A DNA stretch of 64,000 bases from Burkholderia sp. FERM BP-3421 (GCF_028657905.1 NZ_CP117781.1:434001-498000), one strand, 5' to 3'. Shown: positions 24,624-34,062, numbered from the stretch's first letter. Notes: generated from the letters alone by a model not told the origin. A program made the numbers and translations.

Positions 24624-26369
24624 ATGACACAAGTTTTCAATGCAACGGCCGCCGCGGGCGGATTGACGGTCAAGGCGTATGCCGGCGACCGCTGCGTGAT
24701 GCTGGCGTTCAGCCTGGCCGATCACCTCGTCGACAAGCTCGCGGGCTTCGCGATCCGCCGCGCGCCCGCATCGAGCCAGCAATGGACGTGGCTCGGCAAC
24801 CGGCTGAATTTCGCGGGCGCCTACACGGATCGGGCCGTCTCGAAGACGGGCAAGTTCTTCCCGTCGGATACGGCGCCGTTCCAGAAATTCTGGTGGCTGG
24901 ATTTCCCGCCCGACGGGACGGCGGGCGCGTTCCGCTACGAGGTCGTCGTCAAGCGTTTCAAGGATGACGAAACGACCGACCTCGTCGACGACCAGCGCGT
25001 CGACCTTCGGATCGACGTGGGCCCGTTCAGGGAAGGCCCGATCGAAGTGGCGTTCACGCGCGGCTATCTGTCGTCGCAGGCCTACGCCGACAGGTTTCAC
25101 AACGCGCCGTACGAACCGAAGCCGGGCGGCGACTGGCAGTTCGCGACCGGGCCCTTCAAGGAGGAGTGGACCTGGCTCGGCGGCCATGCGCGCCAGGCGA
25201 TCGTCGATTTCCTCAACGATTGCCATGCCGACGCGGCCTGCACGCTCGATGCGTTCGTCTACGACCTGAACGAGCCCGATCTCGTCACCGCGCTCGAACT
25301 GATGGCGGGTGCGGGCCGCCTGCGCTTGCTGGCGGACAACGATCCGCGCCAGCATGGCGACGACACGGTCGCGGGCAAGGCCTTCGCCGCGATCGCCGCG
25401 GCGGCGGCCGACGGGCAGGCGGGGAATTTCAAGCGCGGCCGCTTCGGGCGGTATCAGCACAACAAGGTGCTGATCAAGCGCGACGCACAGGGCCGCGCGG
25501 TGCGGGTGCTGAGCGGCTCGACCAACTTCTCCATCACGGGCCTGTACGTCAATGCGAATCATGTCGTCGTGTTCGACAACGCGGCGATCGCGGGCGAATA
25601 CGGTATGGCGTTCCAGGTTGCGTTCGATGCGGACCTGAAGCTCGGCCCCTTCGAGGCGAACGCGATCTCGCAAACGGAGCTGAACCTGACGGAGCCGGGC
25701 CTGCCGGCGGTGAAGCTGTCGTTCGCGCCGCACAGGTCGCCGACGTTCTCGCTCGACACGCTGCTGGAGGCGATCGAGCACGCGGACAGCTCGGTGATCT
25801 TCGCGGTGATGGAACTCAAGGGCGCGGGCAAGGTGCTCGAAGCGCTGAGCAAGCTGCACGACGATCCGAAGATATTCTCGTACGGCATTTCCGACGATGT
25901 CGATCCCGCGGACGACACGGTCGACGGCACGCAGGTCTTCACGCCGAATCGCGGCGGCGAGCTGGTCTATTCGAAGGCGAATCCGGAAACCTTCCCGCCG
26001 CCGTTCAATACCGAACTCGAAGTGCACGGCGCGGCCGCGCACGTGGTGCACCACAAGTTCGTGGTGATCGACTTCAACGGCGCGAACCCGGTGGTGTTCG
26101 GCGGCTCGTCGAATCTCTCGGAGGGCGGCGAGACCCATAACGGCGACAACCTGTTCGCGATCTACGACCGCGCGATCGCGACGGCGTTCGCGATCGAAGG
26201 GCTGCGGCTCGTCGATCACTATGCGTTCGCGGCCGCGCTGAAGCGCGTGGAAGCGGCGGGCAAGGCGGCCGCGCCGCTGTGCCTGAAGAAGAACCCGGCG
26301 AAGTGGTACGCCGCGTATTACCAGAATGGCAGCATTCGTCAAACGGAACGTTTGCTGTTCACGCGCTGA
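24624..26369 (+). CDS. Phospholipase D-like protein with two HxK motifs
   Basis: A 581-residue member of the PLD superfamily. Two catalytic half-sites are visible: QHNKVLIKRD (His279, Lys281) followed by GSTNFS, and HHKFVVID (His476, Lys478, Asp483) followed by GGSSNLSEGG. The first site has Asp one residue later than the canonical spacing. Residues 1-180 form an N-terminal extension of unknown fold. There is no signal peptide, so it is cytoplasmic or delivered by a specialised secretion system. It may be a phospholipase, nuclease or phosphatidyltransferase; an effector role is possible but untested. AGGA lies 8 bases before the second of two adjacent start codons (GTG-ATG). Confidence 0.85.
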   Translation: MTQVFNATAAAGGLTVKAYAGDRCVMLAFSLADHLVDKLAGFAIRRAPASSQQWTWLGNRLNFAGAYTDRAVSKTGKFFPSDTAPFQKFWWLDFPPDGTAGAFRYEVVVKRFKDDETTDLVDDQRVDLRIDVGPFREGPIEVAFTRGYLSSQAYADRFHNAPYEPKPGGDWQFATGPFKEEWTWLGGHARQAIVDFLNDCHADAACTLDAFVYDLNEPDLVTALELMAGAGRLRLLADNDPRQHGDDTVAGKAFAAIAAAAADGQAGNFKRGRFGRYQHNKVLIKRDAQGRAVRVLSGSTNFSITGLYVNANHVVVFDNAAIAGEYGMAFQVAFDADLKLGPFEANAISQTELNLTEPGLPAVKLSFAPHRSPTFSLDTLLEAIEHADSSVIFAVMELKGAGKVLEALSKLHDDPKIFSYGISDDVDPADDTVDGTQVFTPNRGGELVYSKANPETFPPPFNTELEVHGAAAHVVHHKFVVIDFNGANPVVFGGSSNLSEGGETHNGDNLFAIYDRAIATAFAIEGLRLVDHYAFAAALKRVEAAGKAAAPLCLKKNPAKWYAAYYQNGSIRQTERLLFTR

Positions 26370-26751
26370 CGCGCGCCGTGCGGCGATTTGCCGTTCGCCT
26401 TCGCGCAAACCGTCGTTTACCATCCCGGCCGGCATGAAATGCGTCGACGCCGCGAAGGCGGCGTCGACGCGCGGCGTGCCGATCGGGGTGCGCAACCCGG
26501 TACGCTTCGCGACGCGGCGAAGACGACGCCCGGCGCGTCGCGGACGAGGCCGGCAGGCCTTGCCGCGGGGCCTTGCCGGGCGCGTCGGGGCGGATTTTTC
26601 GATGGCGGCGGGGCATCGCGCCGGGTTGCGCGGGAGAGCGAGCCATAAGGGACAGTCGGCAGGATGACGCAAGGATTCCGGCGCAGCGGACGAACGGCGC
26701 GGCAGGCGATGCCGTGCGCGCGCCGCCGCGCGAACTGCCCGTTTTTATTGC
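26370..26751. other. Intergenic region of about 380 bases
   Basis: GC-rich spacer between the PLD-like and porin genes. Only shadow frames; no repeat, terminator or RNA identified. Confidence 0.4.
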
Positions 26752-27945
26752 ATGAGAATGAAAATAAGTTTTACGCGCACAGGACAAATCGCGGCGTCGT
26801 TGGTGGCCGGCATGGTGGTGACGGACTACGCGAAGGCACAGAGCAGCATCACGCTGTACGGGTTGATCGACACGGCGATCGCCTACGTGAACAACCCGGG
26901 CAGCCATGGCAAGCCGCTCGGCAGCGGCTGGTCGATGGGCATGGGCGGCCTCAACGGCACGCGCTGGGGGATCCAGGGCAAGGAGGATCTCGGCGGCGGC
27001 ACGGCGGCGATCTTCACGCTCGAGAACGGCTTCTCGCCGAGCAGCGGGGCGATCGGCAACGGCGGCGACATCTTCGGCCGCCAGGCGTTCGTCGGCCTGC
27101 AATCGAAGCGCTACGGCGCGGTCACGCTGGGCCGCCAGTACGATTTCATGATCGACTTCGTGTCGCCGCTCGGCGTGCCCGGCCCCGGCTGGGGCGGCAA
27201 CCTCGCGGTGCATCCGTTCGACAACGACGACTCGATCAAATTCCAGCGCATGAACCACGCGGTCAAGTACGTCTCGCCCAGCTATCGCGGGCTGCGCGCC
27301 GGGGCGATGTATGCGTTCTCGAACCAGGCGGGGCAGTTCTCGAACAACCGCGCGTACAGCGCGGGCCTTTCCTATGCGAACGGGCCGCTGTCGCTCGGCG
27401 CGGCCTACGTGCAGATCGATCGCGACGCGAATCCGGCCAACGCGAATCCGAGCGGCGCATTGAGCACGACCGACGGCGGCGCGGCGATTCGCGGCGGACG
27501 CGAGCGCATCTGGGGCGTGGCCGGGCGCTACAGGATCGGCGCGGCGTCGGTGGGACTGTCGTGGACGCATTCGACCACGGACGACGTGACGGGCGTCTGG
27601 TCGGGCGGCAAGATCGCGCCGCTGAGCGGACGCACGCTCACGCTCGACAACTACTCGATCGACGGGCGCTACCTGTTCACGCCGGCCGTGTCGGCCGCCG
27701 TGGGCTACACCTACACCGACGGTCGTTTCGATGCGGGCGCGCGTTCCGCGCAGCCGAAATGGCATCAGGTCGTGCTCCAGGGGGACTACATGTTCTCGAA
27801 GCGCACCGACGTCTACGTCGAAGGCGTGTACAAGCGTTCGAACGGCGGCGGCAATCCCGTGTTCAACGCATCGGTGTACACGTTCGCGCCGTCGTCGGAC
27901 AACGTGCAGGTGGTGGTGGCCGCGGGCCTGCGTCATCGTTTCTGA
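26752..27945 (+). CDS. Trimeric outer-membrane porin (Burkholderia/Bordetella type)
   Basis: A 397-residue general porin. After a signal peptide ending near AKAQ (residue 30) the mature protein begins SSITLYGLIDTAIAYV, the hallmark of this family, and shows NGTRWGIQGKEDLGGG, FGRQAFVGL and YGAVTLGRQYD as early strands. The C-terminus ends in the Phe (GLRHRF) needed for outer-membrane insertion. It forms 16-stranded barrel trimers for small hydrophilic solutes. Starts at 26752 or 26758 are both possible and neither has a clear ribosome-binding site. Confidence 0.93.
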   Translation: MRMKISFTRTGQIAASLVAGMVVTDYAKAQSSITLYGLIDTAIAYVNNPGSHGKPLGSGWSMGMGGLNGTRWGIQGKEDLGGGTAAIFTLENGFSPSSGAIGNGGDIFGRQAFVGLQSKRYGAVTLGRQYDFMIDFVSPLGVPGPGWGGNLAVHPFDNDDSIKFQRMNHAVKYVSPSYRGLRAGAMYAFSNQAGQFSNNRAYSAGLSYANGPLSLGAAYVQIDRDANPANANPSGALSTTDGGAAIRGGRERIWGVAGRYRIGAASVGLSWTHSTTDDVTGVWSGGKIAPLSGRTLTLDNYSIDGRYLFTPAVSAAVGYTYTDGRFDAGARSAQPKWHQVVLQGDYMFSKRTDVYVEGVYKRSNGGGNPVFNASVYTFAPSSDNVQVVVAAGLRHRF

Positions 27946-28192
27946 GCGATGCCGCGCGCCGCGGCACACGGCCGCGCTTCATGGCAGCCCGGCGCGAGAC
28001 ACGCTACCATGACAGGCGCGTGACGCCGGGCTTTCGGAAGCAGGACTCCGAACGACCGCGCGGCGCGCGACGGCGACGCGGTTCGCCGCCGCTTCATCGA
28101 TGAAGCGTGAGCCGCCCGCCGGCCCGCGGCCTGGGGGCGCGGGATGCTGGCGGCATGTCTTCGAGGCCTATACCTGACCGGAGTGCATCAGC

Positions 28193-28621
28193 ATGGCATA
28201 CGACAAAACTATCGTGGCAATGGCAGTTCTGGCATCGAGCGTGAGCGCGCATGCGCAGATCGCGGGCGCGCAGCCGCTCAGCGTGACCGTCGAGCAGTCG
28301 CAGGCGCTGCTCGAAGGCTGGAGCGTGAAGAAGAGCGTGCTTGGCAAGGCGGTCTACAACGACGACAACCAGAAAGTCGGCACGGTGCGCGATCTGATCA
28401 TCGCGCCGGACGGGTCGGTCTCGGCGGCGATCGTGTCGGCGGGCGGCTTCCTCGGCGTGGCGGCGCACGACGTCGCGGTGCCGATCGCGTCGCTCGACGT
28501 GCGCAACGGCAACATCTACCTGCCCGGCGCGACCAAGGATGCGCTGAAGGCGACGCCCGCGTTCCAGTATGCGAAGGTGCCGGCGCCGCCGAAGCCGAAG
28601 CAGGTCGACGCGAAGCATTGA
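28193..28621 (+). CDS. Exported PRC-barrel domain protein
   Basis: A 142-residue protein with a signal peptide (MAYDKTIVAMAVLASSVSAHA). The mature part has one PRC-barrel: WSVKKSVLGKAVYNDDNQKVGTVRDLIIAPDG... to AAIVSAGGFLGVAAHDVAVP, about residues 42-100, then a Lys/Pro-rich tail. PRC-barrels are small beta-domains used for protein contacts or RNA processing; the exported type is of unknown role. GGAG lies 9 bases before the ATG. Monocistronic. Confidence 0.85.
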   Translation: MAYDKTIVAMAVLASSVSAHAQIAGAQPLSVTVEQSQALLEGWSVKKSVLGKAVYNDDNQKVGTVRDLIIAPDGSVSAAIVSAGGFLGVAAHDVAVPIASLDVRNGNIYLPGATKDALKATPAFQYAKVPAPPKPKQVDAKH

Positions 28622-29030
28622 GCGGCGCGCGCGCCGGGCGGCGAACCGGGCGCGGACGTGCGCCGCGGTTCGTCGCGGCGCGTTCGGCCTGCGCGCCGGC
28701 GAGCGGGGCGCGGGGCGGCGGCGCTCGTGATCCGCATCGTCGCGACCGGGCGCTCGCGTGGCGACGGCGGCGGCTTCGCGCGATGATTCGGTGTGCGGTG
28801 ATTCGGATTGTTGGAGAATGCGCGCGCCCGGACTTGTGATATATATCGCAGTCCGGCGCGGTGCCCGGCGCGGTGCGGCATGCCAAGTGCGAGACGCCGC
28901 GCGGCTTCGCGAGCCGGCCGGATCGACGACGAGGAGAGGCGTCGATCCCTGCGCGAGATGCGGTACACGCCCAGTCGCGATGGGCCCGATCCACCTCGAT
29001 TCGACAACCACGCCGCCCCAATAGCCGATC
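28622..29030. other. Leader region before the queuosine-precursor transporter gene
   Basis: About 410 bases. The stretch around 28790-28850 is AT-richer, with TGATATATATCGCA, and probably carries the promoter. I looked for a preQ1 riboswitch ahead of the transporter gene and found no convincing match. Confidence 0.4.
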
Positions 29031-29987
29031 ATGGAATTTCCGTCCCACGAAATCGAGGCCGTCATCGAACCGATGCGCGAGAGCGATGAACTGCTGGTGC
29101 TCGTGCGCGAGCGGAACTCCGGCGCCACCTTCCGGATGGCGCCGCGCGACCTGAACGAAAAGGCCTGGCTCGACAAGTTCTCGCGCAAGGACGTCGCCCA
29201 TATCGGCTTTCTCAACGCCGCCGCCTACACCGACCAGCTCGTCCCGCTGTCCTGCTTTCCCACGCGCAAGCAGCGGCTCACGCCCGCCGTGCTGCTGCTG
29301 TCCTTGATCTACGTCGGCTTCCTGATGTTGTCGAACGTGACGGGCGCGCGCGTGATCGAGATCCAGCTCGACTGGCTGCCGTTCCTGGGCACGGGCAGCG
29401 TCGGCATTCCCGCCGCGCTGATCGCGTTTCCGATGACCTACGCGTTCAGCACGATCATCACCGAGGTCTACGGCTACAGCGTGAGCCGCATGGTGATCTG
29501 GGGCGGGCTCGTGGTGAACCTGATGTTCGTCATCGGCATGTGGCTGCTGACGCTGCCGCCGGGCCTGCCCACCTGGGAAGCGGAGAACCCGACGCTGGCC
29601 GCGGCCTATCCCGCGCTCGCGCTCGAATTCGCGCGCACCTTCGTCGCGTCGACGGTGGCCTACTTCTGCGGCGAGTTCGTCAACACGACCTTTCTCGCCA
29701 AGCTCAAGGTCGCGAGCGCCGGCCGCCATCTGTGGGCGCGCATCGTGTCGAGCACGGGCCTTGCCGTCGTGATCGACAGCGCGCTGTTCTGCGTGATCCT
29801 GTTCTGGGGCCGTCTGCCCGATGACGTTGTGTTCACAATGATCGGCATCCAGGTCGCCGTGAAGCTGCTGTACGAACTGATCCTGCTGCCCGTCGTCACG
29901 GCCGCCTCGCGCCGGCTCAAGCAGATGGACCAGATCGACTACTACGACTACCACACGCGCTTCAATCCGTTTTCGTTCCGGAACTGA
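29031..29987 (+). CDS. yhhQ: Queuosine-precursor transporter, YhhQ/VUT family, with N-terminal extension
   Basis: A 318-residue inner-membrane protein. From residue 85 onward it matches the YhhQ (DUF165/VUT) family: SLIYVGFLMLSNVTGARVIE, FPMTYAFSTIITEVYGYSVSR, and FVNTTFLAKLK with about six membrane helices. The family imports 7-cyano- or 7-aminomethyl-7-deazaguanine for queuosine in tRNA. Residues 1-84 are a soluble extension (MEFPSHEIEAVIEPMRESDE onward) not present in the E. coli protein. The start lacks a good ribosome-binding site, but no better one lies downstream before the extension. The reader should treat transport substrate as family inference. Confidence 0.85.
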   Translation: MEFPSHEIEAVIEPMRESDELLVLVRERNSGATFRMAPRDLNEKAWLDKFSRKDVAHIGFLNAAAYTDQLVPLSCFPTRKQRLTPAVLLLSLIYVGFLMLSNVTGARVIEIQLDWLPFLGTGSVGIPAALIAFPMTYAFSTIITEVYGYSVSRMVIWGGLVVNLMFVIGMWLLTLPPGLPTWEAENPTLAAAYPALALEFARTFVASTVAYFCGEFVNTTFLAKLKVASAGRHLWARIVSSTGLAVVIDSALFCVILFWGRLPDDVVFTMIGIQVAVKLLYELILLPVVTAASRRLKQMDQIDYYDYHTRFNPFSFRN

Positions 29988-30062
29988 GCGCGCCGGCCGG
30001 CGTCCCCCGCCGGCCGCACGCGGGCGCCGGCCCGCGCCGAAGGCGATTCCCGCCCGATCCCC

Positions 30063-30091
30063 TACGTAATGATACGTATCGGCCATACGTA
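30063..30091. promoter_or_regulatory. Three TACGTA palindromes upstream of cstA
   Basis: TACGTA occurs at 30063-30068, 30073-30078 and 30086-30091, about 130-150 bases before the cstA start. Outer copies are extended to CTACGTA and TACGTAG, an inverted pair. Likely a regulator-binding site. Confidence 0.55.
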
Positions 30092-30216
30092 GTAATCCGC
30101 TTGTTCGCGTTGGCGTGAAAGCGAACAATAGCCGGTCCCGGCTCGCGCGCGCGAGCCGGGCGCATGTTTTCACCGCGGCCGCACGCCGCCTATTTCAATA
30201 AAAGACAGGAGACGTC

Positions 30217-32295
30217 ATGAATCGGGCATCCGGATATCTGATATGGACAGCGGTCGCGCTGCTCGGCGCGTTCGCGTTCGGCACGATCGCGCTCGCGCAC
30301 GGGGAGCGGATCAGCGCGCTGTGGATCGTGATTGCCGCCGTGTGCGTCTACTTGATCGCGTATCGTTTCTACAGCCGTTTCATCGCGAGCAAGGTCGTGC
30401 AGCTCGACGGCTTGCGGATGACCCCCGCCGTCAAATACAACGACGGCCTCGACTACGTGCCGACCAACAAGTACGTGCTGTTCGGCCATCACTTCGCCGC
30501 GATCGCCGGCGCCGGGCCGCTCGTCGGCCCCGTGCTCGCCGCGCAGATGGGCTACATGCCCGGGATGCTGTGGATACTCGCGGGCGTGGTGTTCGCGGGC
30601 GCGGTGCAGGATTTCATCGTGCTGTTCATCTCGTCGCGCCGCGACGGCCGCTCGCTCGGCGATCTCGTGAAGATGGAGCTGGGCACCGTGCCCGGCGTGA
30701 TCGCGTTGTTCGGCGCGTTCCTGATCATGGTGATCATTCTCGCGGTGCTCGCGCTGATCGTCGTCAAGGCGCTGACCAATTCGCCGTGGGGCACGTTCAC
30801 GGTCGCCGCGACGATTCCGATCGCGCTGTTCATGGGCGTCTATACGCGCTATATCCGTCCGGGGCGCATCGGCGAGGTGTCGGTGATCGGCTTCATCGGA
30901 TTGATGGCCTCGATCGCGTTCGGCCAGTACGTGCATGATGCGCCGGCGCTGGCCGCGTGGTTCACCTTCAACGGCACGCAGCTCACGTGGATTCTGATCG
31001 GCTACGGCTTCGTGGCATCGGTGCTGCCGGTGTGGCTGCTGCTCGCGCCGCGCGACTACCTGTCGACCTTCCTCAAGATCGGCACGATCCTCGGCCTCGC
31101 GATCGGCATCCTGGTGGTCGCGCCGGAACTGAAGATGCCCGCGCTGACGAAGTTCATCGACGGCACCGGCCCGGTGTGGTCGGGCAACCTGTTCCCGTTC
31201 CTGTTCATCACGATCGCGTGCGGCGCGGTGTCGGGCTTCCACGCGCTGATCTCGTCGGGCACGACGCCGAAGCTGCTCGACAATGAAACCAATGCGCGTT
31301 TCATCGGCTACGGCGCGATGCTGATGGAATCGTTCGTCGCGATCATGGCGCTGGTGGCCGCGTCCGTGATCGAGCCCGGGGTTTACTTCGCGATGAATGC
31401 GCCGGCCGCCGTGCTGGGCACGACGCCGGAAGCGGTGGCGCAGACGGTGACGCAATGGGGCTTCGTGTTGACGCCCGAGATGCTGACCGAAACCGCGAAG
31501 GCGGTGGGCGAATCGACCATCATCGCGCGCGCCGGCGGCGCGCCGACGCTCGCGGTCGGGATGGCGCACATCCTGCATCAGGTGATCGGCGGCCCGGCGA
31601 TGATGGCGTTCTGGTATCACTTCGCGATCCTGTTCGAGGCACTGTTCATCCTGACGGCGGTCGATGCCGGCACGCGCGCGGGACGTTTCATGCTTCAGGA
31701 TCTGCTCGGCACGTTCCATCCGGCGCTCAAGCGGACGGAGTCGCTGCCGGCGAACCTGATCGCGACGGCGCTGTGCGTGGCGGCCTGGGGTTACTTCCTG
31801 TATCAGGGCGTGGTCGATCCGCTGGGCGGCATCAACACGTTGTGGCCGCTGTTCGGCATTTCGAACCAGATGCTGGCGGCGATCGCGCTGGTGCTGGGCA
31901 CGGTGGTGCTGTTCAAGATGAAGCGCGAGCGCTATGCGTGGGTCACGTTGGTGCCGACCGCATGGCTGCTGATCTGCACGCTGACGGCCGGATGGCAGAA
32001 GATCTTCGACGCGAACCCGAAGGTCAGCTTCCTCGCGCATGCGGCGAAGCTGCAGGCGGCGCTCGACGAGGGCAAGGTGCTGGCCCCGGCGAAGTCGCTC
32101 GCGCAGATGAAGCGGATCATCTTCAACGACTATGTCGATGCGACGCTGGCCGGCTTGTTCATGTTCGTGGTGTTGAGCATCGTGGTGTATGGCGTGCTGG
32201 CCGTGCTGCGCGCGCGACGCGAGGCGAAGCCGACCTCGCGCGAGACGCCGTTCGAGCCGATGCCGGCCGGGCAGGTGCTCGGCAGCGGCCGCTGA
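30217..32295 (+). CDS. cstA: CstA-family peptide/pyruvate transporter
   Basis: A 692-residue inner-membrane transporter with about 16-18 hydrophobic segments. Family signatures are FGHHFAAIAGAGPLVGPVLAAQMGYMPG (residues about 89-116), VQDFIVLF, SGFHALISSGTTPK and a long C-terminal loop before the last helix. CstA proteins are induced on carbon starvation and take up pyruvate or peptides. AGGAGA lies 6 bases before the ATG. It is followed 13 bases later by the small YbdD-type gene, as in E. coli, and then a strong terminator. A set of TACGTA palindromes upstream suggests dedicated control. Confidence 0.94.
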   Translation: MNRASGYLIWTAVALLGAFAFGTIALAHGERISALWIVIAAVCVYLIAYRFYSRFIASKVVQLDGLRMTPAVKYNDGLDYVPTNKYVLFGHHFAAIAGAGPLVGPVLAAQMGYMPGMLWILAGVVFAGAVQDFIVLFISSRRDGRSLGDLVKMELGTVPGVIALFGAFLIMVIILAVLALIVVKALTNSPWGTFTVAATIPIALFMGVYTRYIRPGRIGEVSVIGFIGLMASIAFGQYVHDAPALAAWFTFNGTQLTWILIGYGFVASVLPVWLLLAPRDYLSTFLKIGTILGLAIGILVVAPELKMPALTKFIDGTGPVWSGNLFPFLFITIACGAVSGFHALISSGTTPKLLDNETNARFIGYGAMLMESFVAIMALVAASVIEPGVYFAMNAPAAVLGTTPEAVAQTVTQWGFVLTPEMLTETAKAVGESTIIARAGGAPTLAVGMAHILHQVIGGPAMMAFWYHFAILFEALFILTAVDAGTRAGRFMLQDLLGTFHPALKRTESLPANLIATALCVAAWGYFLYQGVVDPLGGINTLWPLFGISNQMLAAIALVLGTVVLFKMKRERYAWVTLVPTAWLLICTLTAGWQKIFDANPKVSFLAHAAKLQAALDEGKVLAPAKSLAQMKRIIFNDYVDATLAGLFMFVVLSIVVYGVLAVLRARREAKPTSRETPFEPMPAGQVLGSGR

Positions 32296-32308
32296 CGGGA
32301 GGCCGGCG

Positions 32309-32515
32309 ATGTTCTCCGATCTCGGCGGTGAACTGCGCAGCGCGGGCCGGTATCTCGGGCAGGCGCTGCGCCTGATGGTGGGCCTGCCCGATTACGACAC
32401 CTATGTCGCGCATATGCGCGCGACGCATCCCGATCGGCCCGTGATGTCGTACGAGGAATTTTTCCGCGAACGGCAGAATGCGCGGTATGGGTCGGGGGCG
32501 GGGAAGTGCTGTTGA
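32309..32515 (+). CDS. YbdD/YjiX-type small protein
   Basis: A 68-residue protein: an N-terminal amphipathic stretch, then LMVGLPDYDTYVAHMRATHP and MSYEEFFRERQNARYG, the complete DUF466 signature. Genes of this family almost always follow cstA and their products are needed for efficient CstA transport in enterics. The C-terminus ends in a Cys pair (GAGKCC). GGGAGG precedes the ATG. Co-transcribed with cstA. Confidence 0.93.
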   Translation: MFSDLGGELRSAGRYLGQALRLMVGLPDYDTYVAHMRATHPDRPVMSYEEFFRERQNARYGSGAGKCC

Positions 32516-32557
32516 TTTGACCGGGGTGCCAGCCGGATGCATCGCGTAGGATGGGTG

Positions 32558-32589
32558 AGCGCCATGACCAGGGTCATGGCGCTTTTTTT
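32558..32589 (+). terminator. Rho-independent terminator of cstA operon
   Basis: AGCGCCATGAC (32558-32568) pairs perfectly with GTCATGGCGCT (32573-32583) around a 4-base loop, followed by seven T. It is the clearest terminator in the window and lies 42 bases after the small-protein stop. Confidence 0.95.
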
Positions 32590-32835
32590 GCGTTCACCGA
32601 GGGCGTCCGGGGATATCAATGCCTGCTCGGAGCGCCCCCACGGAGTAGCTCGAAGGCGATCAGTCTGGCCGACGGAAACGTGTCGACGCAGGTCCATGAT
32701 CGACACCCTGTCGATCCGCATTCCCCAGGGTTGAACGCATCGAATTTTTCGTGGAAATGCGAGATTGCAGAGGCGTACACCCGCATAATTGTTTCTTGTG
32801 GGCCACGCAGGAGCGCTGCTTACGGGGGGATCACA
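32590..32835. other. Spacer between cstA terminator and orphan gene
   Basis: About 245 bases of mixed GC content; no feature beyond the probable promoter of the orphan gene. Drop in GC begins near 32700. Confidence 0.4.
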
Positions 32836-33423
32836 GTGGAATTTCATACGGCGTATGACCTGCTCCAAATGGCTTTCTGGTTGGTCGCAATCCTTGGCGG
32901 CGGATTCGCGATCTGGAAACACTTTGCCGAAAGCAGCGAACGACGAACCTGGGAGAGAGCCAAGCTGGCAAAGCAGATGCTCGATGATTTGGACGCCAAT
33001 CCCAAGGCGCTCGCGGCCTCGTACATGCTCGGGGCGTGGATCGGGCGACGGTTTACCCGAGACGAGAAAGACGCGACCGAATCATTCGAAGTGACTGAGG
33101 AGCAACTCGTCGCGATCCTCAATATTGATCGAATACCGAAAACGTTGAACGAGGTCTATGTCCGGGACTGCTTCGACAACCTGCTCTACCATTTCGAACA
33201 ATGCGTATCTGCCGCCGAGCGCTCATTGGTGGATTGGGCGGACCTTCGACCCATGCTGGCAACCCTGCTTGCTGGAACGCAGCGCACTACGATCAGGGCC
33301 TTGGTTCTGTACGCGGAATACCTGTGCTATTTCAAGATCGCGACAAGACTCGAAGAATTGTTCGAAGCCATCTATTCGGCACGGGCGGAAGTACGGAACA
33401 TGCGTAGCGTTCATGCGCCTTAG
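32836..33423 (+). CDS. Orphan membrane-anchored protein of unknown function
   Basis: A 195-residue protein starting at a GTG behind a G-rich ribosome-binding site (GGGGGGA). One N-terminal membrane helix (LLQMAFWLVAILGGGFAIW, residues 8-26) is followed by a soluble, helix-rich domain of about 165 residues with FAESSERRTWERAKL, YVRDCFDNLLYHFEQ and TTIRALVLYAEYLCYF. I do not recognise a family. GC content and codon use are lower than in flanking genes, which suggests recent arrival. The predicted topology puts the helical domain in the cytosol; a role in defence or signalling would be a guess. Confidence 0.7.
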   Translation: MEFHTAYDLLQMAFWLVAILGGGFAIWKHFAESSERRTWERAKLAKQMLDDLDANPKALAASYMLGAWIGRRFTRDEKDATESFEVTEEQLVAILNIDRIPKTLNEVYVRDCFDNLLYHFEQCVSAAERSLVDWADLRPMLATLLAGTQRTTIRALVLYAEYLCYFKIATRLEELFEAIYSARAEVRNMRSVHAP

Positions 33424-34062
33424 CGTCGAAACCCGGGCGGAACGTCTCGAACCGTCGGGCCTCGACGGAGGTTCCGTTCGACGAGCAGGCGTCGCGGGAA
33501 CGAGTCGATTGCGTGCGACGCGCGGCGCTGACGTACGGTCCCGTCGATCGAGAATCCGCGTTCGGCTGCAGGAGAGATCCAATGGCGTCGGGGCCGACGC
33601 GGAGCCGGCCCAAATAGATTTGCAGCCCAGGTGACGCTTTCTTATAATCGCGGCACCACGGAAAGCGGGGCTGCGGGCGCAGCGCATCGCGCCTCCCTTT
33701 CCTCTGGCGGCCGGCCGTACGCTTGCGCGGCAGGGATATCGATGTGCTCCGCCGGCCCGTTCGGACAACCCGGGCGGTCAAGCCCGCATGGCGTGGTTCT
33801 CGCATGAACCACTCGCCGGTGCCGACATGACGAAGCACTTTTCGCTTCAAAATGGGTTGGAATCAGAAGAATATTCCCCGCACACGGCGCGCTGTATGCT
33901 CCGATATCCTGACGCGCCCGAGTGGTCGGGCCGGGTCGGTGCGCCGCCCCTCGTCGCGCTGTTCCCGCGATCAGAGAGGCCCACGTGGCGCCGCCGCCCG
34001 CATGCCGGCCTCCGCCTGTCTCAACACCGCCACGACGCCGTGGCGACCGCATTCCAGTACTC
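33424..34062. other. Gene-free region of about 640 bases with a strong promoter
   Basis: No convincing protein gene. It holds a near-consensus promoter (33620-33648) and a 7-base hairpin GTGGTTC/GAACCAC (33793-33812). It may be just the 5' region of the flavoprotein gene or may encode a small RNA. Confidence 0.5.
33620..33648 (+). promoter_or_regulatory. Near-consensus sigma-70 promoter
   Basis: TTGCAG (33620-33625), a 17-base spacer and TATAAT (33643-33648). Start of transcription expected near 33655, about 400 bases before the next start codon. Confidence 0.7.

Noticed and set aside
28622..29030. preQ1 riboswitch upstream of the queuosine-precursor transporter gene
   Set aside because: No sequence matching the conserved preQ1-I or preQ1-II cores could be found.
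32309..32515. Selenoprotein extension of the cstA-linked small protein
   Set aside because: The protein ends in ordinary Cys codons followed by TGA, and no selenocysteine insertion element was seen.
33332..33850. 172-codon minus-strand frame
   Set aside because: Arg/Ser-rich, no recognisable domain, no good ribosome-binding site, overlaps a promoter region.
33424..34062. tRNA, tmRNA or 6S RNA in the gene-free region
   Set aside because: No cloverleaf, tag-coding or 6S-like core was recognised; only a promoter is supported.
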